From NCBI GenBank assembly GCA_030762895.1, contig CM061062.1:282282397-282346396 (forward strand): 64,000 bases of DNA, in the 5' to 3' direction. Numbering within the stretch: the stretch's first letter is position 1; each line of letters opens with the position of its first letter. Positions 22,885 to 33,641 of this stretch are shown here, piece after piece. Source of the stretch: Sophora flavescens. Its lineage: Eukaryota > Streptophyta > Magnoliopsida > Fabales > Fabaceae. The notes beneath the pieces were generated by a model. It saw nothing but the letters and a program-made list of their open reading frames with translations. It was not told the origin of the DNA and did no database searches. Made by a program: the position numbers and the translations under genes.

Positions 22885-23066
22885 ATGGAACAGGTCTCTT
22901 CCAGTTTAATAAGAGGTCTCGAGTTCGAATCTTGGCCCTGGGAATGAAGCAGCGTTAAAACTTTTGAGGGAGAGCTTTGCCTCCCTTGTGGTCCTACCCG
23001 ACTCGAGGGTTAGTCTCCACGGTTGGGCCTGAAGGATACCCAGGGAAAACCAAAAAAATAAAATAT
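22885..23066 (+). mobile_element. SINE, tRNA-derived
   Basis: B box GTTCGAATC at 22923-22931 within GGTCTCGAGTTCGAATC, a GC-richer body with CCTACCCGACTCGAGGG, and an A-rich tail (ACCAAAAAAATAAAAT) at about 23048-23065. It looks like a tRNA-related SINE. No clear A box, and not a tRNA gene because no cloverleaf forms. Confidence 0.6.
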
Positions 23067-23146
23067 AATTAAGAGGTTTAGTGTAAAGGATTTGCTAATA
23101 TAAAATTTATTAAAGTTGTTTAGTAACAAAAAAAAAGGAATATCAA

Positions 23147-23149
<3 letters not shown>

Positions 23150-23200
<51 letters not shown>
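23150..23200. repeat. (AT)n microsatellite
   Basis: About 25 uninterrupted AT dinucleotides. Confidence 0.97.
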
Positions 23201-23204
<4 letters not shown>

Positions 23205-23440
23205 ATAGTGATGTGAATAAGGCTAAAGGTGGGTTCCAGACTTTACCATGGGCGTATTCGGGTTGTTTCTCCCCATTCTCGTTTCTCTGGCGAAGAAGCG
23301 AAGCAACCGTCTCTAATCCCAGTGCCTACGTCCTCTCGCGCTCTACTTCTTCTTCGATCAGCTCAGGTTCGAATCCTTTTTTTTTGTTTTATTCATTTGA
23401 AATTCATCACTGATCCTTCTTGTTCCCTGATTCATTAATT
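23205..23440 (+). other. Gene-start-like segment of unknown origin
   Basis: Markedly less AT-rich than its surroundings, with CTCTCGCGCTCTACTTCTTC resembling a plant 5' leader and a possible donor at CAGCTCAG before GTTCG. The frame 23213-23413 is not recognised as a protein. It may be the 5' end of a host gene carried along with the insertion. Confidence 0.3.
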
Positions 23441-24080
23441 GCATTCAATTGTTATCGAGCCACTGCTGTGTGTGATTGTAGCGTTCATAGTGTTTATTGT
23501 GAAACAGTTGCTTTTTACTATGACATGAAATTCGAGGTGGTTCTGGTGATAGAATGACTCTTTGACTATAAAGTGTTTGAAGTTTGTTGTGGCTTGTTTG
23601 GTCATGAGTCGTTTAACAAATAATATGCTGTTAAATGTTAATAGTTTGCTTCAACATTGCATGTGCTTATTGACCCTTTCGATCTCATTCAGTGAAAATC
23701 CAAACACAGCTATTTTTTCACCCGCTATGCTAGCGGATGAGACAAACCAAACAGAGCCTAAATGACTATATGCTAATATAATAATAACACTATTGTAAAA
23801 TATAATGTGATGATACTTGCATACTATATATATTACAATAAAATTATGATATAATAATAGTCATATCAAATTATAAAGTTATAGTTATATAGCAAGTGAA
23901 AGGTGAGATTGAAACGCTGAAATCGGTGGTTTCATTCAGCTAAAAGGTGTGAGAGAAGAGCAGCACTAATATCTCGCAGCAATGGGGAAGACTAGTGATA
24001 CAAGTGCAACTATAGCAACATATGGATCCAAAAACACCAGTGAACGGGAGAAGATTTTTTAGAGAAGCACTACCTTTTAT
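23441..24080. other. No gene seen
   Basis: AT-rich sequence between the gene-start-like segment and the LTR fragment. CACCCGCTATGCTAGCGGATG at about 23739-23759 is a short imperfect palindrome next to an AACCAAACAGAGCC end that could be the terminus of a small DNA element. Confidence 0.4.
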
Positions 24081-25449
24081 CATAAATAATTTTTAGAGTA
24101 TTTTTGAGTCTTCGAGAGGTGAGTAACAGTACTTTTTGCGAACACTCTCCATGGTATTTTTATGTGTTTACGGTGAATTTAAAATTGATGAACTCATATT
24201 TCAATTCATTGTTTTGCTTACAAAATTTAGGTGACTGTATTCCTCATTTGTATGTGCGTGGAAGGGTCTACCTTGTAGTTTTTTTTGGAATTTGAATTGA
24301 ATATATGATTGATATTTGTACTAGTTGAACGATATGCTTGATGACATATGTTATGTCTTGATGTTCGTGATTGTCATAGTGTAGTTATAAAATTACTTGA
24401 AGACATGATATGAGTCTATTTGGTATGCATGATAAGATTAAATATTTAATTTGTGGTAAATGAGTTGTTATGTGTATAAGACATGAAATTTATGCCTTGT
24501 GATGAATTGTATGATGTTTGCTGCAATACCACCTATGATAGGGGTATCGAAGAGAAATACCGCCTTAATGGGGTATCGAAAGTGACATCGCCATGTGGTT
24601 GGGAAGTCGAAAATGAGTAATACTACCTAAAAAGGAGTATCGAAAGTAACACCGCCACAGGTTGGGGTGTCGAAAAAGGAGAAATACCACCATGTGCACA
24701 TGGGAGGTATCGAAATGGAAATGTCCCCGACAGGAGGGTGACATCAAAACACTCCTCATGAGTAGGGGTGGGCAATGGGACGCCATTGTCGTGTGATGTG
24801 TGAATTTATGGCATGCCGGGAAGAGACCAATTTAATTAGGAGGTCTTCGGGCCACTTGGATTAATCTAGAATTTATTTGGTATATGGAATGTGATGTATT
24901 GAGACGAGTTATTGTTACGTTATATGCTATTGAGTTGATGAGATTATTATTGATATTAAAAGTATTTTATTTTATATATATTATTTTGGGAAATTAGCGG
25001 ATACCATGGACAGTTTTTTCCGGTTACCGCACCGGCTGAGAACAACACTATTTTCGAAACATTTTATAAATGTATTATTGTGCACTGGGATTTTATATCT
25101 CATTATAAGTGTTGTTTTCAGAGCCCGAGGACATCGCCGTTAGGATCCAGAGATCTGAAGAGTTATCTTTGATTAGCTAGTTGGTTAGTAATGTAGTATG
25201 GTTTAGAGTATTATGCGGATGACGTCCCTGGGTTTACATACTATTTGAATAATTTAGTTTTTATTCAAATGATTGGATTTAATGATATTTTTCAATACTA
25301 TGTAAATACTATTATTTTATTTAATACGAGGTATTTTCATACTTAGTTATTTGAGAAAAATTTTATGACTTGTGTTTTTTTTAATTAAATGTTTTGAAGG
25401 ATTTTTATTGAAATTAATTTAGGTTACTAATGTAACGAAGGGCGTTACA
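24081..25449 (+). mobile_element. Truncated Tekay-like LTR, plus strand
   Basis: Ends GGGCGTTACA at 25449 and contains the GAGCCCGAGGACATCGCCG, ATGACGTCCCTGGG series seen toward the 3' end of such LTRs. No matching start. Repeats of GGTATCGAA with spacers occupy 24540-24770. It is the only LTR in the window in plus orientation. Confidence 0.6.
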
Positions 25450-26984
25450 GTTATAAACTTAGGGTATTCGGCCAAGGCTAGTAAAATAGGCTAGCATTCA
25501 CTAAACTTTCCAATCTCTTAGGTTTAGCATCCATATGTATTAAGGAGCTCAAAACCATGATCATCTTGGAAAAATGAAAGTAATACATCCTAGCTTTAAC
25601 AACATAGAATAAATAAGTTAGAAATCCTTAAACTTTCCAATCTCTTAGACTTAGCATCCAAATATCTTATGGAGCTCAAGTCCATGATCATTTTGGAAAA
25701 ATAAAGACTCAAACATCCTAGCACCTAAAATCTAAGTTTCGGCCATCATAGGATGATGAGGAAAATATTCTTTGTTTAACAATAACTCTTATGTTTAGAA
25801 TCACAAGGTATTAAGAGTTCTAAATCCATGATCATACTTGGAAAGTTGAAACATAGTATCCTAGGCTTACTTATTCATATTTTCGGTCATCATAGGAACA
25901 AGCTATCAAAACTTCCAAGATTTATAGGTTCAAGATCAAGGGATAGTTAGAAACTCAAACACATGATCATATTCCAAAAGTTGAAACAAAAACTTCCTAG
26001 GTCACAAATGCAAGCATTCGGACTTCATTGGAAGAGATAGGTAGAGATTTTTGTTTTACACAACCTCTTAGTATGTGAAAATATAAGTTAATACAAGACT
26101 ATAGAAAGCAGTTTCAACTCAAAAGGAGTTTTCTACCATTTTAGAGAGATTTTAGAAGTTTAAAACATATAAAGAACACATAAAGTAAACTAAGAAATAA
26201 AATATGAAACTTATAAAAAGATTCATATGAGAGCATTACCCGTAGTATAAGGAAGAACTCTAATGAAGAACTCAAGTAGAAAAGATGAATAAAAACTAAA
26301 GCCTTAAGAGCTTGAACTTTTAAAAGAAAGGAAGAAGATGAAGGTTTAATGGACTTTGAAGAAGGAAGATGAAGTGAAAATGAGAGGGATATATATAGAG
26401 AGGGGAGAGAGTTCACGGCCAAGGGAGAGGAGAGGGAGAGCTTGTTGAGCAAGCTTGATGGTTTAATGCTTGATTGGATGGAAGAAGAGAGAGAAATAAC
26501 TTTTGGATTAGAATAGTATTATAATCTGAAGGGTGTGATGATTACACTTTTGGAGTGTGTCATAGCCTCTTCCATCATGTCTTCTCACTTATTTTATGCT
26601 CCCTAATCTGCTCCGTTTCGTACCCGGTTGCATTTCCGATCGTAATTCTTCCGACGTTTTCGCCTGAATAAAATATTATATTTTATTTTTAACGAAAATT
26701 TTCAAAATAACCAAAGTTGAAGAAAACATAATAAAAACACTAATTGTCTCGTTCACGAGTCAAAATTAGGTTTTTTGCACAGAAAACTTGTACCGGCAGT
26801 GAAAACGCAGACCGGCTTCCGTCTGAATTTTCAACCGAAATTTTTACCGTGACTTCATATGATATAACAACATAAGAAAATGATTTTAGTTTAATTAAAA
26901 TCATCCTCTGAGTTTAATATAAAATAAACAAATTTAAATACGTATTTACTGCTACAGAAAGCATAGGAAAAACAAGGTGTTACA

Positions 26985-28294
26985 ATAAATACCAACTAAA
27001 AATAATATAAAATTTTAAAATTAATTTAATTATTATGTAAAGTCATTGAAAATTAAGAAACATTTTTACCTTGTTTTAATATAAAATTCAAAATTTTATA
27101 AATAAAAGATAATATGTGAGGATACTGTCAAATTTGCTTGTCTAGAAGTGTATTAAAGCCTCCTTTTTATATTGATATTCGGTCATGCATTGTTACTTTT
27201 AAAATCACATATAAAAATTTGTAATTAGTTAATTAATACGGTAAAATTTTACATAAAACATGTTTTATGGAGAAAATAAAGAGTTTAATATCATATAAAG
27301 TCTGAATTTTGCGGAAAGTACCATAAAAAATTTGAGTTAAAAACTATTTGCATGACAATTTGAAGGAATTACAATTTGAGTTTAATTGTTATACACTGTC
27401 AGTGTAAATGTTTTTACTCTATCAACCAATAATAAATCGCCACATCATTGAATATCTTTGATTCTTATCCAAATTTCCTTGAAAATCATTCATACCTTGA
27501 TGTAGGATTGGTTGACAGTGTAAAAAAGTGCACACCAATTAAACTCTTACTATTTTAGGTGTAAGTCGATCTAAAATCTTATTTTAATTTTGAATGTTTC
27601 AATCTCAGAATGTGACTATTTTTAAATTTATAACTTAAAAATACTAAAATAAATTTAAATCTTAAGTAAAAAAAAATATCAAGATTATTTTATTGTAAAG
27701 AAAATCAAGATTGTATTTAACATTTTACAAGAGAAATAAATGACTGTAGGTTGGTCATATGTGTTTTATTGTAAAGTCACCAACAATTTTATTTAATACG
27801 CTAATATAAAAAAACCTTAACAAAAGATGGTATTTGAAACAAGAAACCCTTTGTCAAAAAAAAAAAAAAACAAGAAGAAGAAAGAAACAAGAAGCCCGTT
27901 AAAGGCACAAGCTAATCTTAAATAACATACAACGTTATAATTAAAGGGGTTATGCCTAGCACTAAACGAATTGAAACACTTGAGCGGATCCTAAATATTA
28001 AATAACATGAATTTCGAAAATAAAAAAATTGCTTGTGCCTTTCTATTATTTTTTATTTTTATTTTTTACATTAGTTTTTTTTTGGGATTTTTTTTTTGGA
28101 AAAATTTTGTGACTGTTTTTACCTTAGTTACTAATGAACCAAAGGAAGACGTACCGCTAAACTTCCTGGAAGTGATTAACAAAATAAAAAATAAAAAGGC
28201 TTTAGTTTGAATGAAACATACACTTGACCAAAACAATAAAATACATCTTTAACTTTTTTTAAGCAGGTGGTATGTGATGAATAATCTGCTAATC
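26985..28294. other. Unit B left part, no gene seen
   Basis: Collinear with 7349-8600 of unit A. Contains the MITE copy at 27378-27546. Confidence 0.75.
27378..27546. mobile_element. MITE, unit B copy
   Basis: Same element as 7750-7932, with a small deletion inside the right inverted repeat. Confidence 0.72.
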
Positions 28295-28310
28295 ATATTG
28301 ATAATCCAAG

Positions 28311-29360
28311 GTGGCAACCAAGGCAGCAGCTCAACCACATCCAAACCCTACCAGCAAAAGGGCAGGAAAGAAAGAGATGATCCGAAGTCTCATATTCTCT
28401 CCTCTCAATTTTAAACCAAGGATGGTGCCCTCAGATTAAAGAGGTAATTTTATCTGCCATCTGCTACTATCTTTGGGGCATTTAGTATTGTCGAAACAGC
28501 ATCAGATTTGATTCTAAGTCAATCCCAGTGGTTGCCATTTGTAATGCAATTGCTGCTAATGTCTCCTTTGCAGGGAGATTTTGTAAGGGTTCCTATTCCT
28601 CTAATGTTCGTCAGTTGATGATCCTTAAGAAATTTAACATCAAGGTTAACCTCTCGAAGGCCCCATCCATTAAAGTAGTTACGTGGCTGCCCCCCAGATT
28701 CAACTGGATTAAAGTAAATACTGATGGCGCTGCTAAGGGAGCTCCAGGTGTGGCAGGTTGTGGTGGTATTTTCAGAGGGGAAAATGCTTCTTTTCTTGGG
28801 TGTTTTGCTCTCAATGTGGGTGTCTCGTTTGCTTTCCATGCTGAATTACTTGGAGCTATTATTGCCATTGAACTGGCTCACAAGAATGGTTGGAAGAAGC
28901 TTTGGTTAGAATGTGACTCCTCTTTAGTAGTGAATGCCTTCAACTCTAATGGTATGGTCCCTTGGCATCTAAGGAATAGGTGGCTAAATTGTATTGCCCT
29001 TACTAGGGATATGTCCTTCTTTTGTTCTCATCTGTTTAGGGAGGGTAATGCTTGTGCTGACAAGTTGGCCAATTTTGGTTTGTGTCTTGATGGTTTTTGT
29101 TGGTGGAGCTCATTGCCGTCCTTTTTATCAGAGGATTTTGGCAGAAATAGGATGAGTCTTCCTACCTTTAGATTTGCTTAACTTCGTGGGTCAGGTTAAT
29201 GCCCCCCCACGTTTTTGTTTTTATTGTTTCTTCTTTTTTATCAATAAATTGGGTGTGCTGCAGATGATTGGCTTTGCTTGAGGTGCCAGCCTAGCTGGGA
29301 TGTCTTGCTTGGCAGTGATGCCTTTGCACACTTCTTTTGTCAAAAAAAATAAATAAAAAT
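28311..29360 (+). mobile_element. 5'-truncated L1-type LINE
   Basis: 1050-bp insertion with a 16-bp target-site duplication ATATTGATAATCCAAG (28295-28310 and 29361-29376) and an A-rich 3' tail (CAAAAAAAATAAATAAAAAT). Unit A has the empty site with one copy of this 16-mer at about 8595-8610. It carries the 3' end of ORF2 with an RNase H domain. Confidence 0.93.
28528..29181 (+). pseudogene. LINE ORF2 C-terminal part with RNase H domain
   Basis: 217 codons open to a stop, without a proper start because the element is 5' truncated; in the same frame further upstream, RNSIRFDSKSIP is still recognisable and is preceded by a nonsense codon where the family has tryptophan. The RNase H type 1 residues are all visible: Asp in IKVNTDGAA, Glu in HAELLGAIIAIELA, Asp in LWLECDSSLVV, and Asp in REGNACADKLANFG. 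In the living element it would remove the RNA template during reverse transcription. As a fragment without reverse transcriptase it is not mobile. Confidence 0.9.
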
Positions 29361-29376
29361 ATATTGATAATCCAAG

Positions 29377-29837
29377 ATCTAACGGAACAACGCATACAAT
29401 TTTTTTTTAGATGTAAAAAAAATACAAATACAAATTTTTTGTCAAAAACAAACATTACAAACTTATGTTCTTCCATTCACTGCGTTTCTTCTCTTTCTCC
29501 CTTCAATGCGTTCTGTTTATTCTAGATCTATGTATCTTTTCCTCGATCTCTAATGAAAAACTGAATAAAAAAAAGAGAATTAAAAAAATTTAAAATGGTA
29601 TCAATAAAATAAAATAAAGATAAATATGACTTCAAATAAAGTAAAATGAAACTTTTATATTATGCAACGAAAAATAGAACAAATTTGTAAAATAAACAAA
29701 TACTTAATCAACTATATATTGCGTATAATAAAATTTATTAAATAAAATACACAGATAGATAGACAAAGCTAAAAGAAAAAATATGAACAAGAAAAAGAAT
29801 AAGTTACCTAGTAGCTCCTCAAGAACTTAATTTTTTT
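29377..29837. other. Unit B sequence between LINE and F-box gene
   Basis: Collinear with 8611-9062 of unit A. No gene. It ends with one arm (about 29799-29830) of the hairpin present in unit A. Confidence 0.7.
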
Positions 29838-31025
29838 TTAATCAATGGGACTTGTTGTGGCATTAGCATCACATGGAAGTGACAAAGTTTTACATGGACG
29901 AAGCGTATCAGAGTAAGAAATAATGTGAATTATGGCTGATTCACATTGATGGTCACATATTTCCTCAATTTCCATATGCTTTTCATTTGTTAAATTATAG
30001 CCATAGACCTTCTTCTTCTCTGAAGTAAAAACTAAATATCCACCATTTAAAACCCTATAACCTGTGACTATAGGATTTTTCTCCCTTGTCCCAATCAAGG
30101 ATTTCACTCTTGCTTTCAAAATCCTTCTCCATGAACTGGATTTATAATTTGTCAAAACCCATACGGAGAACACTTTCTTTCTCAATCTCACCAAACAAAT
30201 AGATTGACTTGAACTGTTGACTTTTCCCCATTTAAAAATTCCCATGTTACAACTATGGTCATGAGAACCTATCCTTGCTTCTTTGGGCACCCTCAACATT
30301 GTGGATATACCATTCTCATTATTATAGGACATAATATATGACCTAAAATAAGGGCTGCTTCTATGAATGGAAGGAAAACAATCCGAGATAAAGTGGATGA
30401 CTCCATTGTAACACACCGGCATGTCAAATCTCAAGTCCCTTGAACCGGTGAAGAAACTGGTTTCCCTTGATTTCCACACACCTTCTTTGGATGAGTAAAC
30501 TTGACAATCCAAATATGAAGACCACTCAGTGGTGTTAAAGAGAAACATCGTGAAATCATTTGAGTTACACTCAAAAATGATCTTGAATTCGCCGTAAAGA
30601 TTCTTTTGCACTTGTTCTGGGGTGGGAACGGGGAACCAAGATTGTGTTACTGGGTTACCAACAAACATATCAACTTGGTCAAATGTTGTAGCGAGACAAA
30701 GAATCAAGCCATTGCTTGAAGCTAGAGCTTTGGCTTTGTTATTTGCCAAAAATTGTAGACCATCATGAGGCACACCACATGATGCCTTATTTTCAGGTAA
30801 AGGATGTAACTCAATATGGCAATCAAACCTCTGGATCATGCTTGATTGAATGAAGAAGCATGAATCATCCTTTAATAATGCATTTAGAGCTTGCTTTAAT
30901 GCAAAGTGTGATTCCTCTGAAAATTTTGAGAAGAACTTGCTAATACATTTGAACTTGTAGATCGCTTTTGCTGGTAACCAAGAGAATATCTCAATCAATG
31001 TGTCGTTGAAGGTTGCCATTGTCAT
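29838..31025 (-). CDS. F-box protein with F-box-associated domain, copy B
   Basis: A 395-residue paralogue of the copy at 9121-10341, with about 22 amino acid differences by eye and no internal stop or frameshift. F-box residues are kept (LIEIFSWLPAKAIYKFK), as are ASSNGLILCL, GNPVTQSW and YNGVIHFIS. Differences fall in both the F-box (V to A, R to K) and the putative substrate domain. The C-terminus ends TTSPID because about 90 bases that in copy A include the last 11 codons and one hairpin arm are missing. Start chosen at 31023-31025 because the same acceptor (TTTGCTTCCAG) lies just upstream; the frame remains open to 31100. Probable promoter and leader exon are conserved (32104-32111 and about 31880-32075). 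Both copies could be expressed; expression data would be needed to say. Confidence 0.88.
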   Translation of the reverse strand: MTMATFNDTLIEIFSWLPAKAIYKFKCISKFFSKFSEESHFALKQALNALLKDDSCFFIQSSMIQRFDCHIELHPLPENKASCGVPHDGLQFLANNKAKALASSNGLILCLATTFDQVDMFVGNPVTQSWFPVPTPEQVQKNLYGEFKIIFECNSNDFTMFLFNTTEWSSYLDCQVYSSKEGVWKSRETSFFTGSRDLRFDMPVCYNGVIHFISDCFPSIHRSSPYFRSYIMSYNNENGISTMLRVPKEARIGSHDHSCNMGIFKWGKVNSSSQSICLVRLRKKVFSVWVLTNYKSSSWRRILKARVKSLIGTREKNPIVTGYRVLNGGYLVFTSEKKKVYGYNLTNEKHMEIEEICDHQCESAIIHIISYSDTLRPCKTLSLPCDANATTSPID

Positions 31026-31036
31026 GAATTGTTGAT

Positions 31037-31879
31037 CTGGAAGCAAAAGAATTTTCCAAGGAGTTATTAGACTATGATGAAAAGAGGGAAGAAAAAACAA
31101 TATGTGAGTATAGGGTTCGTATTGATAGCACTAGACTAGATGCTGTTATAAATTTTAATAAAAATATAATAAAGATTAAGAAACATGGGATGCAATATAT
31201 CACTTGATTCAAGAAGTCTTGTCAATATAGAAAATCAAACGATATCTCTTATAGTTATATCATGAAATTGATCATAACCAACAACTTAATCCTTAATCTA
31301 TTGTGCCAACCTACCAAATCTTTAAAGCAAGTAACTAAATTATATACGTACTCTTAAGATAATTTTTTTTTTGTTGAGACATATATACTCTTAAGATAAT
31401 TGATAATAATATCTCAATGAAACTTATCAAATCAGATGCCGACATGTCCTTCTTCAGTTCCTCACAAACCCTCTCTAAATTAGATGCGGAGATTATTTTA
31501 TTTTATTTTATTTTTACAACAGACACACTGAATTCAAATTGAGGATTTTCTTCTTTTCCAGATTTTTGGTTTTCTTATTTAGTTTTTAAAAAATGACTCT
31601 CTTTTTTGGTAAAATAAAAGTTTAGATTGGGGGAAGGCTCGTCCCCTTGCAAGGTCAGGGAATACCACCAACCTCAACGAGGATTTATAGTGGAATTTAC
31701 ATATTACCTACCAACATGAGATATCTAGGAATCGAATCCAAGTCACAGCTAGCGTGAGTGTAAGGCTTGACCGGATGTGCCAAAATGACTATTTTATTTT
31801 TATATTAACAAAAAATCAACCGAAAAAAAATAGGAAAAGAATAAAAAAAAGGCTAAATAAACAAAACAGATAAAAATAC
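31037..31879 (-). other. Probable 5' intron of F-box gene B
   Basis: Same donor and acceptor as in gene A. Contains the SINE-like sequence at about 31620-31782. Confidence 0.42.
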
Positions 31880-32111
31880 CTTCTTCTTCAGAACTGGAAC
31901 GTGAACAGGAAAAATGCAGATGAGAATGAAGCGTGGTTCTGCTACTGATGACGGTGGCGAGGTTGTTGCAATTAGCGGAGGAAGAGATGAAGATGGTGAG
32001 GGTGAATGAGAGGAAGAGTGGTAGGGAACAAGTGAGAAGGGTATTAGAGACTGAGTGATGGAATGCAAAAAATTTCTCCCCTTTTCCAAGCACCTACGTA
32101 CTCTATTTATA
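31880..32111 (-). promoter_or_regulatory. Probable leader exon and TATA box of F-box gene B
   Basis: TATAAATA at 32104-32111 (minus strand), then a CT-rich leader to the GT donor at 31879. A 14-bp deletion relative to copy A shortens the leader slightly. Confidence 0.45.
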
Positions 32112-33641
32112 AAGCAATGTGTAACCAATTTGGATTCTCTAGTATCCTTATCAGAAATTAAATCATTAATGATAACTGGTAAGAGAGTGAAACTTCTCCT
32201 CATTATCCTTAACAGAGATTAAATCATTAATAACAACTGTTGAGAGAGTGTAATAGATAAGTGATAATCAATCAGAAATATGTTCACAGATTTATCAAAA
32301 TTATCACTTTTTATCTAGTCAAATCTAACTCCAATTAAATTATCATGATAACCTCTTGTATGATCCTAACCTACTCACTATTGTCATTTTTTTTACAAGA
32401 TTGTCATTTTATTTTATTCCTTATCAGTTTTATTCATTTTTAATTTTATTATTATTATTTATTTATTGTATTTTATTTTTACTGTTTATTCAAGAATAAT
32501 GTGCGATGCAAATCCTGCAATCAGTTTAGGAAATCTAATTAGATCAAATGATATCTCTTAAATGTGAAAAATGATCCTAAAACTAACAACTTAATCCTTT
32601 ATCGGGTGGCAACTTACCTCATCTTTAAATCAAGTAACTTGTTTCAAAAAAACAAACTAGAGATATATATACACATGTAGATAATTGATACCAGTAGACC
32701 TAATTAAGGGAGTATCTCAATAATCTTATTATTTAGATACGGGCATATCCAAATCTTTACGAATCCACTCAAAATAAGATTTTTACCTTTTTTTCTTGCC
32801 TATTTAGAATTCCTCAAACTTTGACGTAATCAATGATTCAGATTCTACAAGGATCTCTCATCAATGTCGTAATATCATACCGTGGGATTTGGCTCCTCTA
32901 AAGTAAGGAGATGGTAAAGTAACCGATGAGTTACTAGTAAATGTTAACTTTGTAGTCTATACCGTATAAAACATTTTGGAAAATGCTAACTAATACCCTT
33001 AGAACATTATTTAAGAAATCAAGAAAGGAAAATTTGTATGAGAAATAATGTGCTACCTCCGGACTCAATTATTAGCAAAATCAATTAACTTCATACTTAT
33101 TAAGAAAGTTAGTTTAATTGTCTTGATTTATGTATAAAAAATGAGTTACAATAGCTAAATTATCCTTTAATTGTCTTGGGAGAGTGCAATGTTATTGGAA
33201 AAGTAGAAAGATAATTGGTTGGATTGATTGATTGTCTTGACTTTTGGAACACTTACATTAAATAAAGTTGAATTAATTGACTTTTACTTGTATTTAAGTC
33301 CACAAAATATAAGTACTTTTTTTACTTGTAATTGAGTCCAAAGGAGTACTTCACACAAAAGAATAAATTATCATATAATTTTTTTTCCTTCAAAATTATC
33401 ATATAATTTAAATCATTGTCTAAATTAGAAATGAAATATATTTTAAGGATAAATTTTATTTGAGAATGTGAACAACTTTATAATAAATGTTTAAAATTAA
33501 CTAATAAGGAACCCTTAACAACTCACCATTATATAACTAAAAAAAATAGCATAATTATATTGATCTCTCTTAACGCTTGACTTAATTATATCCGATACTC
33601 TTCTTATTTCAAAAGTTACACTGACACCCATTAAACCTAAA
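32112..33641. other. Unit B upstream region with Stowaway-like MITE
   Basis: Collinear with 11443-12978 of unit A. The MITE copy is at about 33053-33350. No gene. Confidence 0.65.

Larger units (their letters stand above)
22843..25449. mobile_element. Composite insertion replacing part of LTR B
   Basis: Sequence homologous to LTR A stops after GGCCAAGACTAGT (22842) and resumes at GTTATAAACTTAGGG (25450). Between them are a SINE, an AT microsatellite, a GC-richer gene-start-like segment and a truncated plus-strand LTR. About 110 bp of the host LTR is missing at the join. Confidence 0.8.
16786..26984 (-). mobile_element. Tekay-like solo LTR B with nested insertions
   Basis: Starts TGTAACACCCC at 16786, ends GGTGTTACA at 26984, and is flanked by ATAAA on both sides (16781-16785 and 26985-26989), so it is a single LTR with its target-site duplication and no internal domain, i.e. 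a solo LTR. It is interrupted by a same-family solo LTR (17967-21926) and by a composite insertion (22843-25449) that replaced about 110 bp still present in LTR A (5815-5925). Without these it is about 3.6 kb. Open stretches inside (16979-17257, 26141-26452) are not genes. Confidence 0.88.

Noticed and set aside
22915..22940. tRNA gene suggested by GTTCGAATC
   Set aside because: No cloverleaf arms or A box at the right distance; the A-rich tail and repeat body fit a SINE.
23588..23760. Small hAT-type MITE with GGCT(C)TGTTTGG ends
   Set aside because: The two putative ends match poorly and no 8-bp duplication could be found; left as a note only.
28519..28868. Minus-strand frames opposite the LINE RNase H domain
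   Set aside because: Shadows of the plus-strand coding sequence, whose RNase H motifs are clear.
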